From Xylaria sp. FL1777 (lineage: Eukaryota; Ascomycota; Sordariomycetes; Xylariales; Xylariaceae): DNA of 64,000 nt. Under the pieces are notes generated by a model. That model did not search any database and had not been told where the DNA came from. It was given only the letters and a program-made list of their open reading frames with translations. Positions 46,909-58,438 of the stretch are shown here, in pieces. Both the position numbers and the translations under genes were made by a program. The stretch is from the NCBI GenBank assembly GCA_022578965.1, contig MU400712.1:1-64000 (forward strand), in the 5' to 3' direction. Within the stretch, counting starts at the first letter, position 1. Every line of letters begins with the position of its first letter.

Positions 46909-48723
46909 TTATTCTTCATTGACCCCCCAGACGACATCTTCCCATCCCTTCCTCCTCCGAATCAGAGCTCTCATATCTGCGTCATGATGCGGTCGCGCTG
47001 TCTGTGCAGACATTTTTGGCGCAGCGAAGGCGGGCACTTTGAATGCCGAGCCATCTGGCCGCGTAACTTCGAAGCCCAGAACAAGCATCACGAGGGTGCC
47101 GAGCGTTTCTGCGACGGCGAGGTGTCGCCCCGGACACATCTCCTTGCCACCTCCAAAGGGGATGTAGGCCTTTCTCTGTAGCTGTGCCGACGATGCTGGC
47201 GGTGGCTGCGCGACCTCAAGTGGGCAGCTTTCGTATCCGGCCAGTTTTTGATTCGCGCACTTATCTTTATGGAACCGCCCAAGACGGAACGCATCCGGTA
47301 CCGAGCCCCAGACTGACTCGCTTCTATGACACGGCAACACCGGTACGAATACAGCCGTGCCCTTCGTAAGGAGATATTTTCGACCGCCCTCGCTTGCCGA
47401 GATTTCTGTATCCGCGAGAACGCGCCGGTGGAGCGTCCCGACAGCAGCAAGACGCTGCGTCTCGTGTAAAACCGCTAGTAAAAGCGGGCAGAGACTGTCT
47501 AGGCGGTCGTTCGAGATGCGAGCTTCGCGTTTGTATCCTCGTCGCTGGTTTTCCTCGTCAGCGGGCACCAGCTTCACCGCGGCTAGTGCGTCCTCGCGCG
47601 CCATGGCTAGCAGTTCTTCGTCGCTAAAAACGTAGGCCACGGCCCAGAAGGTAGTCGGCACAGCACTAACCAGTCCCCCATGAATGATAATAAAGTGCGC
47701 GGCCGCGATATCCGTTGGTAGGAAACTAGCTTTACGCTGCATAGCGCCAGTGGCGCGTGTCACGGCCGCTATGTCAGAGTCTCGATAATCAGAAGACTGG
47801 TCGCAAGCCGCATCAAAGTAGCTCTTCAGTGCTGCTACCAAGACTCTGTGGCTCTGCGCCGACTTCCGTCTTCCCACTCCAGTTATATTGAAGCGCCGAG
47901 ACGGGTTCCCCTCGTACGTCCTGACCATGAGCTATTAACAAGTGCTGCCTGTAAAAACTGAGGGTAAGAGGGGTAAGAAAAGCTTCCTCGACGACTCACC
48001 AATAAGTCTCGACAAGAGAGTTATCCCTTAGCCATGGGTTATTTCTTGCACCAAGCAGCACCGTTGTTTTAGTGACTGTTAAGATGTCTCGGAGCCAAAT
48101 CCAGAGGCTTTCGACATCCATGGTTGCCCCTTGCGGAGGAAGATACCTCGACATCTGCTTCAACTGTACAGTGTTCATGCTTCGCAAGTGTTGGCCGCTC
48201 AAATAAGTTGAGAATACTTGCATAAGCTGCCCGTGTATACCCTCTTCGGTGTACGCATGGCGAGCTTCGTGGGACAGTTCATCCATTTGCTTAACAAAGT
48301 CTATAATGAATGGCCGGAAGCTCAGATTACGGTTTGTGAATGCCGAATTCACAAGCTCTGGGGAGTTTATCACGTAAACTTTCTTGTTTAGAAGTGGCAT
48401 TGTGTATATGGGCAGTCTGGACTCGCGGCTGGAGGTCCTTCGTTAGTCTATCGCCATTACCCCGGAACTCGCTATGAGATATCACAGTACTGAAGTAATT
48501 CTAGATAGCCGTGTGAATGCCTTAACAGACCCCAGATGTGCCCCACGAGAAATTTCCGAGGTTTCAGAACGGGTGGCTCTCGTGAGTCGAGCTTCAAGGG
48601 TAGATGCCGACTTAGACATACTATTATCAAGATAAAGAGAACCCCCAGCCACATATGCAGTGGCTTAGGCGCCCAGAACCATTGCACTATGGTGATGTTC
48701 ATAAATTCAGATTCCGCCGCCAT
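46909..48723 (-). CDS. Cytochrome P450 of CYP7/oxysterol-hydroxylase type
   Basis: Three exons (48723-48491, 48428-48000, 47920-46909; introns of 62 and 79 bases) give 557 residues. An N-terminal membrane anchor lies at about residues 22-40. The I-helix reads HGGLVSAVPTTFWAV, in which the Pro-Thr-Thr-Phe-Trp replaces the usual AGxxT; this form is shared by CYP7/CYP8-like enzymes. The K-helix ExxR is ETQR (374-377) and the heme loop PFGGGKEMCPGR has Cys483. CYP7-type enzymes act on sterols or related hydrophobic molecules. The short spacing to the ERG26-like gene (divergent, about 1 kb) fits co-regulation. The splice acceptor of intron 2 was chosen because the alternative TAG acceptor breaks the frame. 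Confidence 0.9.
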
Positions 48724-49713
48724 GAGAAAGATGATCTTAGAGATATAAAGTCATGTAAAGGAGTGAGGTGTGAGAGAGTAATACTGATAGCTAAACCTAG
48801 GGCAAGTTTATATTCGGTCGTAAATAGCGAGGCTCTAACGCGTAATACGCGTTTCTCATCACTTACACAGGTTCTTGAGTATCTTCAAGCCTAACCAATG
48901 CTTCTAGACTCTATCAACTCTGAGATGTTCTGTACCTTCGGGCCGCCCTAAAGGGCGAGCGCCTTCGGGCTGATCTAATCTGGCAGGTCCAATACTTAAG
49001 GAATCGTACCACACTGGTTCAGTCTTGCGTAGATCGGCTGTATCTGGTTGGTTGAAAATTGATCATGATTAAAGTATCCTACAGTGTAGAGTGATACGGT
49101 GACGACTTGGCATCCATCCGTAGTATTGCCAATGCATATAAGTATTCGGTACGCGGTTAAAATGCTTCCACCACTCTGCTCGTTAAGAGCCATATGTATT
49201 TTGCGGTGACGCCTGATATTAGAGGCAGCTCGGAGGCTAGGCAGACTTTACCTGCAGTCGATCGTTAGAGCCCCATGTAAGTTTTAGCCCTTCGGTCGTA
49301 GTTACATAGAATTCATAGGAGGTGTGCATCGGTGGAGATACTATGTAGGGATACCCGGCCTGCATAGATGTGGGAGTACGACTCGTAACCACGAAAATAT
49401 AAGCGTCTCGATTCGACCCCTCAAAAAATTGAATACTCCGAAGTTAGGCTGCACTGTAACACACCTCATGCCATAGCTTGTATGCCATCTGCAGTTAACA
49501 CAGGCGTATACATGGGCTAAACCCCTAACTCTCAGCCACATTTTATGTTAGAGGACAGCCGTCAGGGCCATTGTTGGCAAGAAAGCAGGAAGAGAGTATC
49601 GATGGAAATTAGGTCACAACTTTACCGACTTGATTATCTGATTTTCTCTACATCTCTTCATCGAGATACTGCCAAGCTGGAAAACTAACGAAGCCGAGCG
49701 TAACAATCGGCTA
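48724..49713. other. Divergent intergenic region of P450 and ERG26-like genes
   Basis: About 1 kb, presumably a shared bidirectional promoter. Near 48941-48970 there is an imperfect inverted repeat around GGGCCGCCCTAAAGGGCGAGCGCC. No gene was seen. Confidence 0.5.
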
Positions 49714-51003
49714 ATGGAAGCTACTGCAAAGCCCAAGCCGCGTCTCGGAAAGGTTATGGTTGTGGGTGGAACTGGCTTCCTCGGTCATCATATCCTCGAG
49801 CTGCTTGTCCAGCGCTACCATACGGAAGCCATCTTCGTTGTAGACCTGGAAATAGAACGCAATCGGCGACCCCCCGAAGATGGCGTGTTATACCACAAAG
49901 CCGATATCACCAATGTAGAGCATCTAGTCTCTATATTCGAGCATACGAGCCCAGACGTTGTTATACACACGGCGTCGCCGCTGCCACAGGTAGATACCGA
50001 GTCGACACGCGAGCTGTATCACAGGGTCAACGTGAAGGGGACGCGATGTATTATCCATGCGTGTCAGAGCAGTGGTGTCAAGGTTCTCGTGTACACGAGC
50101 TCCGCCAGCGTCGTCAGCGACCATATATCAGACCTTATCAACGCTGACGAGAGGCGGCTTCAAGTCAGGGGTAAAGACCAGCCTGAGTACTACGCCGAGT
50201 CTAAGGTAAGCGCAGAACTTCCATACAGATCTCTTTCCTATTTTATGTCTATCTTATACTTATACGACTAGCACTGTTGGCTGATGTTCTCTTCCCATTG
50301 CCGCTAAATTCAGGCCGAGGCGGAGAATTTCGTGCTCGCGGCAAACCGTCAACAGCCGTTCAACCTGCTCACTGTCGTCATTCGACCTTCGGCCATCTTT
50401 GGGGAAGGCGATCAGATGATCTTACCGCGTTTGATCAATGTCTATCGTGAGGGAAAGGCGTACATCCAGATCGGCCGCAACCAAAACCTTTTCGACTTCA
50501 CTTACGTGGGTAACGTGGCGCATGCGCACCTTCTCGCCGCAGAGACTCTGTTCAAGTCAAGTGGACAGACGGCCTTCCCAATGGAAGAAAAGAGTCAAGT
50601 GCATATGCCGAACTGGAATACTGGAAGTAACAAAGTGGACGGAGAATGTTTCTTCATTACTAACGGCAGTCCAGTGTATTTCTGGGACTTCGCACGTAGT
50701 GTTTGGGTATCCGCTGGCTTTCCATATGATCCTCGGCGCGTATGGGTGCTTCCTCTGTCTATAGCATTGATTATAGGATTCTTGGGCGAATTACTTGCCA
50801 TTGTCCTCCGCAGACCAGCGACGCTGACACGCCAGCGGGTTGCCTTCAGCGGCATGACGCGATACTATAACATATCGAAGGCCCGTCAGCGTCTAGGCTA
50901 CGAACCACTGGTGCCATTAAATGTCGCGGTTAAAAAATCGGTGAGGTGGTACCTTGAACAGGAAGGGAGAGTGCCCGAAAGGTCAACTGAGAAGGGTACC
51001 TAA
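49714..51003 (+). CDS. 3-beta-hydroxysteroid dehydrogenase, ERG26-like (sterol-4-alpha-carboxylate 3-dehydrogenase family)
   Basis: Exons 49714-50205 and 50314-51003 with a 108-base intron in phase 0 give 393 residues. The NAD-binding motif GGTGFLG is at 18-24, the Ser of the active site in YTSSASV, and the catalytic YxxxK at Y160/K164, just before the intron. RPSAIFGEGD and FTYVGNVAHAHLLAA are typical of the 3-beta-HSD/ERG26 family. A hydrophobic segment at about 307-329 should anchor it to the ER membrane. The housekeeping enzyme removes a C-4 methyl group during ergosterol synthesis; here, next to a P450, a transporter and an SDR, a paralogue working on a specialised sterol or triterpenoid is plausible. 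Confidence 0.9.
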
Positions 51004-51594
51004 TGTCCTGGGATGCACGTTTGGATTTCCTTACCATCTACCGCTAGAGAAATAATCTGACCGGAAGAGAGTCATGTTCCTAACAGTCTTTTGTACAATA
51101 TTTCTCCTTAAGATTTGTCCTATGGTCTAAGGTTTCATAGCAAGTCTATTGTATCAATACTGCTGTCGCCTTGTTACCTTTTCATTTTGTCCTGTAGAGG
51201 ATTAAGCAAGCTAGTTTTTTTTTACTTTCCAGAGTTATCATACAACAGTGTGGATGGGACGGGCTCCAATGTTCATAATCTTACGATGCGTGCCTCTCGG
51301 AGGCATGGTGTGCCGTAATGAGGAAGGAAATCATCTCAATTAGTAGAAGTAAGAAAATGTATTAGAGAAACGTTCATTGAGTATGGCAATATTCCATGCA
51401 ATACTTTATCCTATCTGAAGACCCTTCTGTTCGCTACCTCTTTCCATTCTCCGACATTCTGTTTTCTCCATGAGTTTTCGCTACATTAACCAGGAATTGC
51501 TCTTTTTGCTACACAGATTCTCACATTGCAACATTGAGGTGTTCGGGTTACCCACTTATCAGTCCGTGCGATTCAGATGACCTGCCATTAGTGT
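51004..51594. other. Convergent 3' spacer
   Basis: This region lies between the ERG26-like stop and the stop of the SAT4-family gene on the other strand. It is rich in T and contains no supported feature. Confidence 0.55.
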
Positions 51595-52864
51595 TTAAAT
51601 TGAACTTGAATGGTCATCCACCGATTTTGTTGTCCCCGTCCATGTTTGAATTCCGGAGAGATTAATGCTCAATCGCCCAGACGCTGGCATCGGCAGGAGA
51701 GAAATTTCATCGCTGTCCCCCATTTCAAATGTCTTGAGAGTTTGGATCAGACTTTCTTGAAGTAATGCTACCTTTTTACGGAGCCCAGAAGGCTTGGGGA
51801 CAGGTCCAGCTGCGATTTCTCTTTCCCTGGCGTTACCTGCTATGCGTTCTTTCTGTACGAATAGAGCGCGGAATGAGACAAGGCATGCCGTAATGAATGC
51901 TTTCGTGACTTTAGCAGGTGCTTTTCAAAATGGAGATACATTATAATGTCTTTATCACTCACAAACAACCCATTCCACGCTGATCCAGAACCACACCCAT
52001 GGGACGCTGGCAACCGTCTCATCCGCACCACCATATGCACTAATCCGGACGATGGTGACGGCAATTGTGAGTAGAACGAGGGAAAAGACGGCAGACAGGA
52101 TATACTTCTTCCTGAGACTGATTTTCGTTCCCCAGAGTATCGAAAGTGGAAAAGCCAGGACTAACGAGGATTCAAATTAGCCAAATCGTACCCGTAAAAA
52201 ATATAGGAGCACCTGGTGTCTTACTGAGTGCGTCAGATATAACATCGAGGGTAACGGATAGTTTGAAAATAGCCTTGTCCCTTGCGCCTCCAGTTGAAGC
52301 ACATACAGTTGTGATGTATTCAATCGAACCAAAAAAGCAAGAAAATCGACCCGTACCAAGTATAACTGCGAGAGAGGCAATTGTGAGGAACAGAAACATC
52401 CACCAGAGCACCAAGAATTTGGTTATCTTGCTTCCAAGGCGATAGAAGAAGACAAGAAATCCGAGCTTTATTAGCCATATCCCGATATAGCAGATAACGA
52501 AGAATATTCCTAGCGCTTGCAGATTTTTCTGGATTTCATAGAGGTAATCAGGGCCGGGTGTGAGCTGCCCAGCTCCTACCTCGGCAACGATATATACTGA
52601 AGGCAGCGTCAACTGAGCCAGCAACGCGTTACCGAATAGCACAATCAATGATACCAGCATGAGCCAGTCATCAACAAGAAATCGATGATGGCAGAGCAGT
52701 CGTATGTGGGCTCGACAGCTAAAAGCGATCACACAAAGGGCGAACCCACCCCAGAGTAGCCCCTGAGAGATTTAGCTTATGTAATTTAACATTAATTTGA
52801 AGTCACTCACCTGGAATGTTTTCATTGGTACAATTGGCTCTTTAGTTGCATATTGACTAGCCAT
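51595..52864 (-). CDS. SAT4-family (fungal rhodopsin-like) integral membrane protein
   Basis: Four exons (52864-52811, 52762-52225, 52160-51963, 51908-51595; introns of 48, 64 and 54 bases) give 367 residues. About seven hydrophobic segments, beginning with GLLWGGFALCVIAF, precede a cytosolic tail of about 90 residues. The LVDDWLMLVS motif after TM2-like residues, FVICYIGIWLIKLGFLVFFYRL, and VPWVWFWISVEW...FRALFVQKE near the end match the fungal SAT4/rhodopsin-like domain. Members are common next to secondary-metabolism genes but have no proven common function. The last acceptor is a less usual AAG; the frame and motif continue across it. Confidence 0.82.
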
Positions 52865-54796
52865 TTTACCAAGGGAAATCCTGAGGATAGAGTAGTAAGA
52901 TCGGCAAAGAGCAAATATTTGTCTGTCGTCGCATATGAAAAAAATCTCGGGTATGTGGTATAGCTGATTTAGGGATAGATCATGGGGAGTAAGAAGGTAA
53001 GCTTTAGTATTGATTGATACGGTCTAGGGATATGAGAGGTGGGCTATCTCTCCTAATATGGTCTGTAGATGTTAACACTAAATGACAGTAGGAATAAGGG
53101 AACACAAGGGGTCCAAGAACTGTAACAGCTAAATCTGGCCCCCAATATTCATCTCAAGGCATCATAGACAATGTTAAAAATAGAGGAGTTGATGGTCTTG
53201 AATGTAACCTCCTCCGTCAGATAAATAGATAGATACTGACCACAGAGTTTCACAACTCGTGTACAGTTTTAAATACAAGGTAGCCTACCTCAGCCTTCAT
53301 TAGCACACAACCTCAGGATAGAAAAACATTTGATTCAACAGCTTTCATTTATAGTTAATCAAGCTTCGCCTCGAAACACTATGTCTCTCAACACTGTTGC
53401 AGTGTTTTAACAGGATATACGAACAACACCACTAAGCTCCCAAGCACAATAATTAATTTTATTTATAAACTTAGTAAGCTTTTAAGATACCGAAGCACTG
53501 TTAGCAGATTAAAAGCGTCTCCGCAGTGTTAGTATATCCTTCAAGCCACACTTTCGGCCCTTTTCATAGCAGTTCATATTGCCTAACAGGTAGATGGGCT
53601 AAATGCAGCCAAGGCCTACCCGTAAGTAAGGATCGAGAGTGTGCATTTTCTGTAGATGGGTTGTACACATGTACGACCTACATCTCTACCGAGAACTTCG
53701 CGATAGGGCAATGATTTGTTAAAGCAGCGGCCCATATGCTGTGCTACATGTCATGTGATAGTTCAGGTTGCTTTAGGACTCACTGTAATTATTACATAAC
53801 CCAAGACAAGAAAATGAGATAGGACTGAATTGACTTAATTCCTCTGTTTTTAGCTATGAAAAAGCAAGTATAAGTATCACGCAGAACTCTCGAACATAGA
53901 TTGTATCACGCTACGTTTTTCCTGTCTATAAGCTTGATTAATGTTAACAGTTATAGAATAAACACTTATAAAACATATCGGAATGAATGGTGGCGAAATA
54001 ATTTAGAGATGTTGTGCAACACGGCGCGCTTCAACGCGGCGTGGCCTTGCTCAAGTCGGCCGTGGGAATAGCTGCATCTTCAATACTGTATACAAAGCCC
54101 ACATCGTCGTTCCTTCGACAGAGCCCTACTCCAATCATCGATCGCGGTCCTACACCTTCTTTAAGCATTTCTATTATCAATGTAACTTTTGTGTCACCCC
54201 ATCTCTCTGGCTTGGCTTGTGACAACACGACAGGATTATCTGCGTGGCTGATTCGGTACCAATTCATCATCCCAAGGCATATCTAGGCCGATGGAGGGAG
54301 TTGGAGTGCCTATCTAATAAGTGACATGGCAGTCTCCGTGAACTGTTATTCGACAACCCGCCAACCATGAAAGCGACCTTTTATTTTGCCGGGGATATAG
54401 CCGCAGAGCCTCCTTTTTCAGGGTCAACGGGTTCTCCCACACTCAATCTCCCCCTTAAACTTCACAACTCCGAGCACCTCTCATGTGTTGCATAGATGTT
54501 GATCACCCTTGTTCAGGAATTCTTGTGGCTCAAGGCACACGATTATTAACTAACTGTATTGAGTGGACAGTTGCCCCAATTGATTATGGGCCCTGAGTTA
54601 TACAATCAAACGCTCAAGTACACTTGAAATTAACCAAACGTTTTGGTTGGTCAAGATGCTCTAATAGTGATACTTACTGCTATACTCGAAAATAATCCCT
54701 ATATAAGTGACCACTAAACTTGTTGTGAGCTTATAGTCGAGTGCCTTGAGGGAAATTTCAGATGCACAAACTATTGCAACTATAGAACATTATATT
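52865..54796. other. Intergenic, no gene seen
   Basis: About 1.9 kb upstream of the SAT4-family gene and 3' of the transporter. Frames at 53526-53714 and 54014-54286 have no motif, and the region contains no obvious repeat. Confidence 0.5.
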
Positions 54797-56821
54797 TTAA
54801 GCCTCCTGATTGTTGTTTTTTTCATCGTCAGGCTGTAGCCTCCTAATATCCAACCACCCCATGCCCCAAGAAAAAAGTAAATATACCACCGCCAGCGCCA
54901 CTGAGAGGTAGAAGGCCGCGCTGATCGCTTTAGAGTAGGCTTGTAACACCATCGGAATGTCCTCCACGGGCACAACAGATCGGAATGATGTGGCTCCCGT
55001 GCTAATTATAAGGTCTGCTGACACCTGCGGTACGAGCTCGGAAAGTGCTTCCCGAAGCTCGCTTGTGAACAAAACGTTGGCGACGGTGAGAAAGACGGAG
55101 CCCCCGAATGTTTGCGAGAAGACGATTAGCGACATGCCGATGGGCACCAAGTGAGGAGCGAGAATTGCCTGTACCATGACGATGGGCATTTGAATCCCGA
55201 CACCGCGACCAAATCCAAGGAGAATTTGGTAGCCAACCCACTTTGCCGTAGTGGTTGTAGGGTCAAGTAAGGATAGAAGGCCTCCGCCAATCGCTACCGT
55301 GATCCCACTGAGGAGTACAGCAGGCAAGCAGTAACCAATTTTCTTGACTAAAATGCAGCATATATTCAGTAAATCGTATTGTGCTTATAATTCAATATCG
55401 TGTTAAATACGGAGATGGATGCAACATACCTAGAATTCCCGAGAGCGTCGTGCTCACCAGCTGACTTAGGACACTTGGGAGTAGATAAACTCCACTCTGT
55501 ACAGGAGTTGCACCTCTCACGGCCTGGAAATAAATCGGTAGGTAGTAAGAGTGAACTAGCAGCGTAGACGTCATGAAGCCCGCAACGAGATTACTGCTCC
55601 ATACAACGCGCTTTGAAACCAACCAAAGAGGAATCATGGCGCTCTCCCCCCGACGTCGCTCCCATAAGACAAAAAGGCAGGCAGTAGCCAACCCGCCGAC
55701 AAGGAGACCGATCACTGGAGCGCTGTTCCACGGATGTTCATTACCACCGTATTGCAGTGCGAGCAGTATCATGATAAGAGCAGGCGCTAGCATCGAGAAT
55801 CCGAGTAGATCAAGGCGGGAAACAAGGTCAACCAGGCCGATGCGTTTCGGGGTGTGTTCTGGAATAGAGGTGAGCAGCAGGAAGCCGCTAGCAACGGCGC
55901 CGATAGGGAGATTTACCCAAAAGCCTGTACTCGCTGTGTTAAAATGTGAAGAACCTATGCAGAAGCCAGAAAACTTACACCATCTCCATGTTGCGTAATC
56001 TGTGAAAACGCCTCCGATCAGGGGTCCTGCCACACTACCAATGTAGGCCACTAAAAATGATTCAGTTAAATATTGAGCCAATATCACTATTATAGGTAAA
56101 GATACGTGGTATTTTTCTTACACCCAATGACAATTCCCGTTACAGTAGGCCGTTTAGAAAGCGGCACGGATGCGGCGATGATTGTTAGGGCACCGTTCAT
56201 GATGCCCGATGTTCCCAGGCCAGCTACCGCTCGTCCGACAATGAAGATAGTAGACGAGCGAGCAAAGCCACACACAAGGGACCCGGCTTCGAGAATCGTG
56301 ATGAAGGATAAGAACGTCCACTAAGATCACGTCAATATGTCGAAACAAGACACGATAAGATCACGCCGTACTTTAGTACTTAGATTAGAATAGAAGTGCC
56401 CAGTTAGGGGCTGTAGAGCTGCGCTACATTGTCGCCGTAAGTTCAGCGCTGAGAATCGGACAACATATCAGGAGTAAAGGAAATGAATTATCATAAATGA
56501 GCTTGGTGTCGCACCTAGCAAGTGTGTATGCGCTGCCATACCAGCCAATGTCCGGGAGAGAAGAGAATTCGTCTGTGATGCGTGGGATGGCCTAGGGTCG
56601 ATGAGCAATCATAACAGCCATGTATCGGACTCGTAAATTTCTTTGCCACTTACTGTCGCAACGATAGTCATATCAAGCAGCATGATAAACGACACTAAAG
56701 TAACGGCGATCAAAATGGCCCACAACTTGGCGCCGGATGGGAAGTCTATAGTAACACCGTCTTCGGGTTGGCCTCTAGTGCTATCGGGCTTTTCGCCTAA
56801 GGGGGCTTCTGCTACTGCCAT
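54797..56821 (-). CDS. MFS transporter, DHA2 (14-TM) drug:H+ antiporter family
   Basis: Seven exons (56821-56654, 56591-56515, 56423-56372, 56320-56122, 56050-55979, 55924-55430, 55347-54797) give 537 residues. The first TM ends in [13 protein letters not shown], the DHA2 version of motif D1; [28 protein letters not shown] (motif C-like) and [13 protein letters not shown] follow in family order. Fourteen hydrophobic segments are expected. Homologues export toxins and antifungals; in this neighbourhood it may export the cluster product. Exon 2/3 required skipping a nearer CAG acceptor (it leads to a stop) for a TAG acceptor 30 bases on. The start was set at the ATG giving MAVAEAPL. Confidence 0.9.
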
Positions 56822-57424
56822 GCTGGGAGACAGCAAAACGCACGTTTAAGAGACCTCTGAAAAGTATTTTCACCGATAGATATGGTAAAATAGAATCGTA
56901 CGCCTTTAGTTAATGTTATTTGTGGTATCGCAATATTCGAAAGCTGTGCTAGTTATTCCAATGATAGAGAAGAAAATAAGTTACGTATTTCAGTCAAGCT
57001 GTCTGTCTACCCCCCTTAAAATGCCAAGGAGAAATTCTTTCTCGGAGCAAAGGGCTTAGTAGAGGGGATCCGACTGCCAGATACAGGCTGCCTGTGCTAC
57101 AGTACAGCTCAGTCAACAACACACTCTATTTGATTCATTAGCTGTCTTACGCTTATTCCATTGATTCGCCTACGAAATGTTGTAGAATTGTATAGGGAAA
57201 TAGTTGAAAATTAAATGAATATTATTAGAACTTGGCTTTGGTGAACCTAAGTACTAAACATCAACACAACATATAGTTAGTAGACCTATCGCCTACTTTT
57301 CTCCTAACGGTCGTAACGATGGGTTGTGCAAGTGAGGAGGGGGTAATAGTCTAACAAGATACCGAATTGCTGACGTTGCGATTTTAACTGGTGTGACTTT
57401 GCCTGATGCCAGAGTTTTCCTGCA
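56822..57424. other. Intergenic, transporter promoter region
   Basis: About 600 AT-rich bases between the transporter start and the SDR stop, both on minus. Nothing else was recognised. Confidence 0.55.
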
Positions 57425-58438
57425 TTAGGACTGTTTCACCGGCTTAGTATCACCGTCAAGAGCTAATCTTTCTTGACGCATAATATCCATGTGCACTCGG
57501 TCTGCATACCAAGTAGGCAACAAGCCAAGCAATTCGCCCCCAAGTTGCTGTAACGCATGCGCCCAGTAGCCTACGACAATATGGTACCCATTCCCCGCTC
57601 GCGCCAGTGCAGCTTTTGCCATGGTCTCGGCATTGGGCACGAAAAGAGAAACGGGCTGTGTACAGCCTCTCGCCCCGGTGACACGGCCGATTTTGATGCC
57701 CAAGATTTCGACCCCGTCACCCACCCCCTCCATTTGTAGCTCCAGGCGCAGGGCTCGGGTTATGGCCATTAGGAATTGTTTGCTGGCGCTGTACGAAGCG
57801 AGCAAAGGAAAACCTTGGTCTACCATGGTGCTAATGTTGATCACCAGCGACGGGGAATTTCGTATTAAGTTGGGGAGAAGTACACGCGTAAGATGCAGAG
57901 GGAACAGGGCATTGAGGCTGATGTTCGCAGTAATTTTGGATTCGGGGGATTCCCACACGGGTAAGCAGACAGGGTCGTATGGGCCACCACCGGCATTATT
58001 CACAAGAACCGTGAGATTGATGTCGTCTAATTCCCGTTGAATTGCTGTGAAGTCCAGCGGCGCTACCCCCTTTTCACTGCTCTGTTGAGTACTAAGACAA
58101 GGCGTGCATGCTACAGCACTGGCATCGGCGACGAGAATTCTGAATGTGTGCTGGGGGTACTTGTCCGAGAGGTCGGCCTTGACTCGGGAGAGCTTGGCGT
58201 CGTTGCGGCCATGGAGCACAACATTGAACCCGTTCGCAGCAAGCTCATAAGTAAATGCACGGCCTATGCCGTCGGAGGCACCGGTAACCAATGCCCAAGG
58301 CGGTTCCCCATGCTGCGACAAATGACGGAATCGATCGAGTCGGGATGGGCGTAGGTAGGTGGCAGTCAGCTTAAATAGCTTAACGCAAAGGGATGAAATT
58401 GTGAAAAGACCAACGAGGCCGATCACTTTGCCTGCCAT
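57425..58438 (-). CDS. Short-chain dehydrogenase/reductase, 17-beta-HSD12 / ketoacyl-CoA-reductase-like
   Basis: A single-exon gene of 337 residues. It has an N-terminal hydrophobic anchor, then the cofactor motif TGASDGIG (52-59), NNAG (147-150), the Ser in NISTM and the catalytic YSASK (Y216, K220). LRPSRLDRF before the Rossmann fold and WYADRVHMDIMRQER at the end resemble Ifa38/HSD17B12-type enzymes, which reduce 3-ketoacyl-CoA or 17-keto steroids at the ER with NADPH. A Cys-containing insertion (about 106-128) is unusual. Its place by the ERG26-like and P450 genes suggests steroid-type tailoring, though fatty-acid elongation is the general role of the family. Confidence 0.88.
   Translation of the reverse strand: MAGKVIGLVGLFTISSLCVKLFKLTATYLRPSRLDRFRHLSQHGEPPWALVTGASDGIGRAFTYELAANGFNVVLHGRNDAKLSRVKADLSDKYPQHTFRILVADASAVACTPCLSTQQSSEKGVAPLDFTAIQRELDDINLTVLVNNAGGGPYDPVCLPVWESPESKITANISLNALFPLHLTRVLLPNLIRNSPSLVINISTMVDQGFPLLASYSASKQFLMAITRALRLELQMEGVGDGVEILGIKIGRVTGARGCTQPVSLFVPNAETMAKAALARAGNGYHIVVGYWAHALQQLGGELLGLLPTWYADRVHMDIMRQERLALDGDTKPVKQS

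Noticed and set aside
47921..47932. Exon 3 of the P450 starting at the ATG at 47928
   Set aside because: An in-frame TAG lies directly upstream and the donor is in phase 2; the CAG acceptor at 47921-47923 restores the frame and removes the false start.
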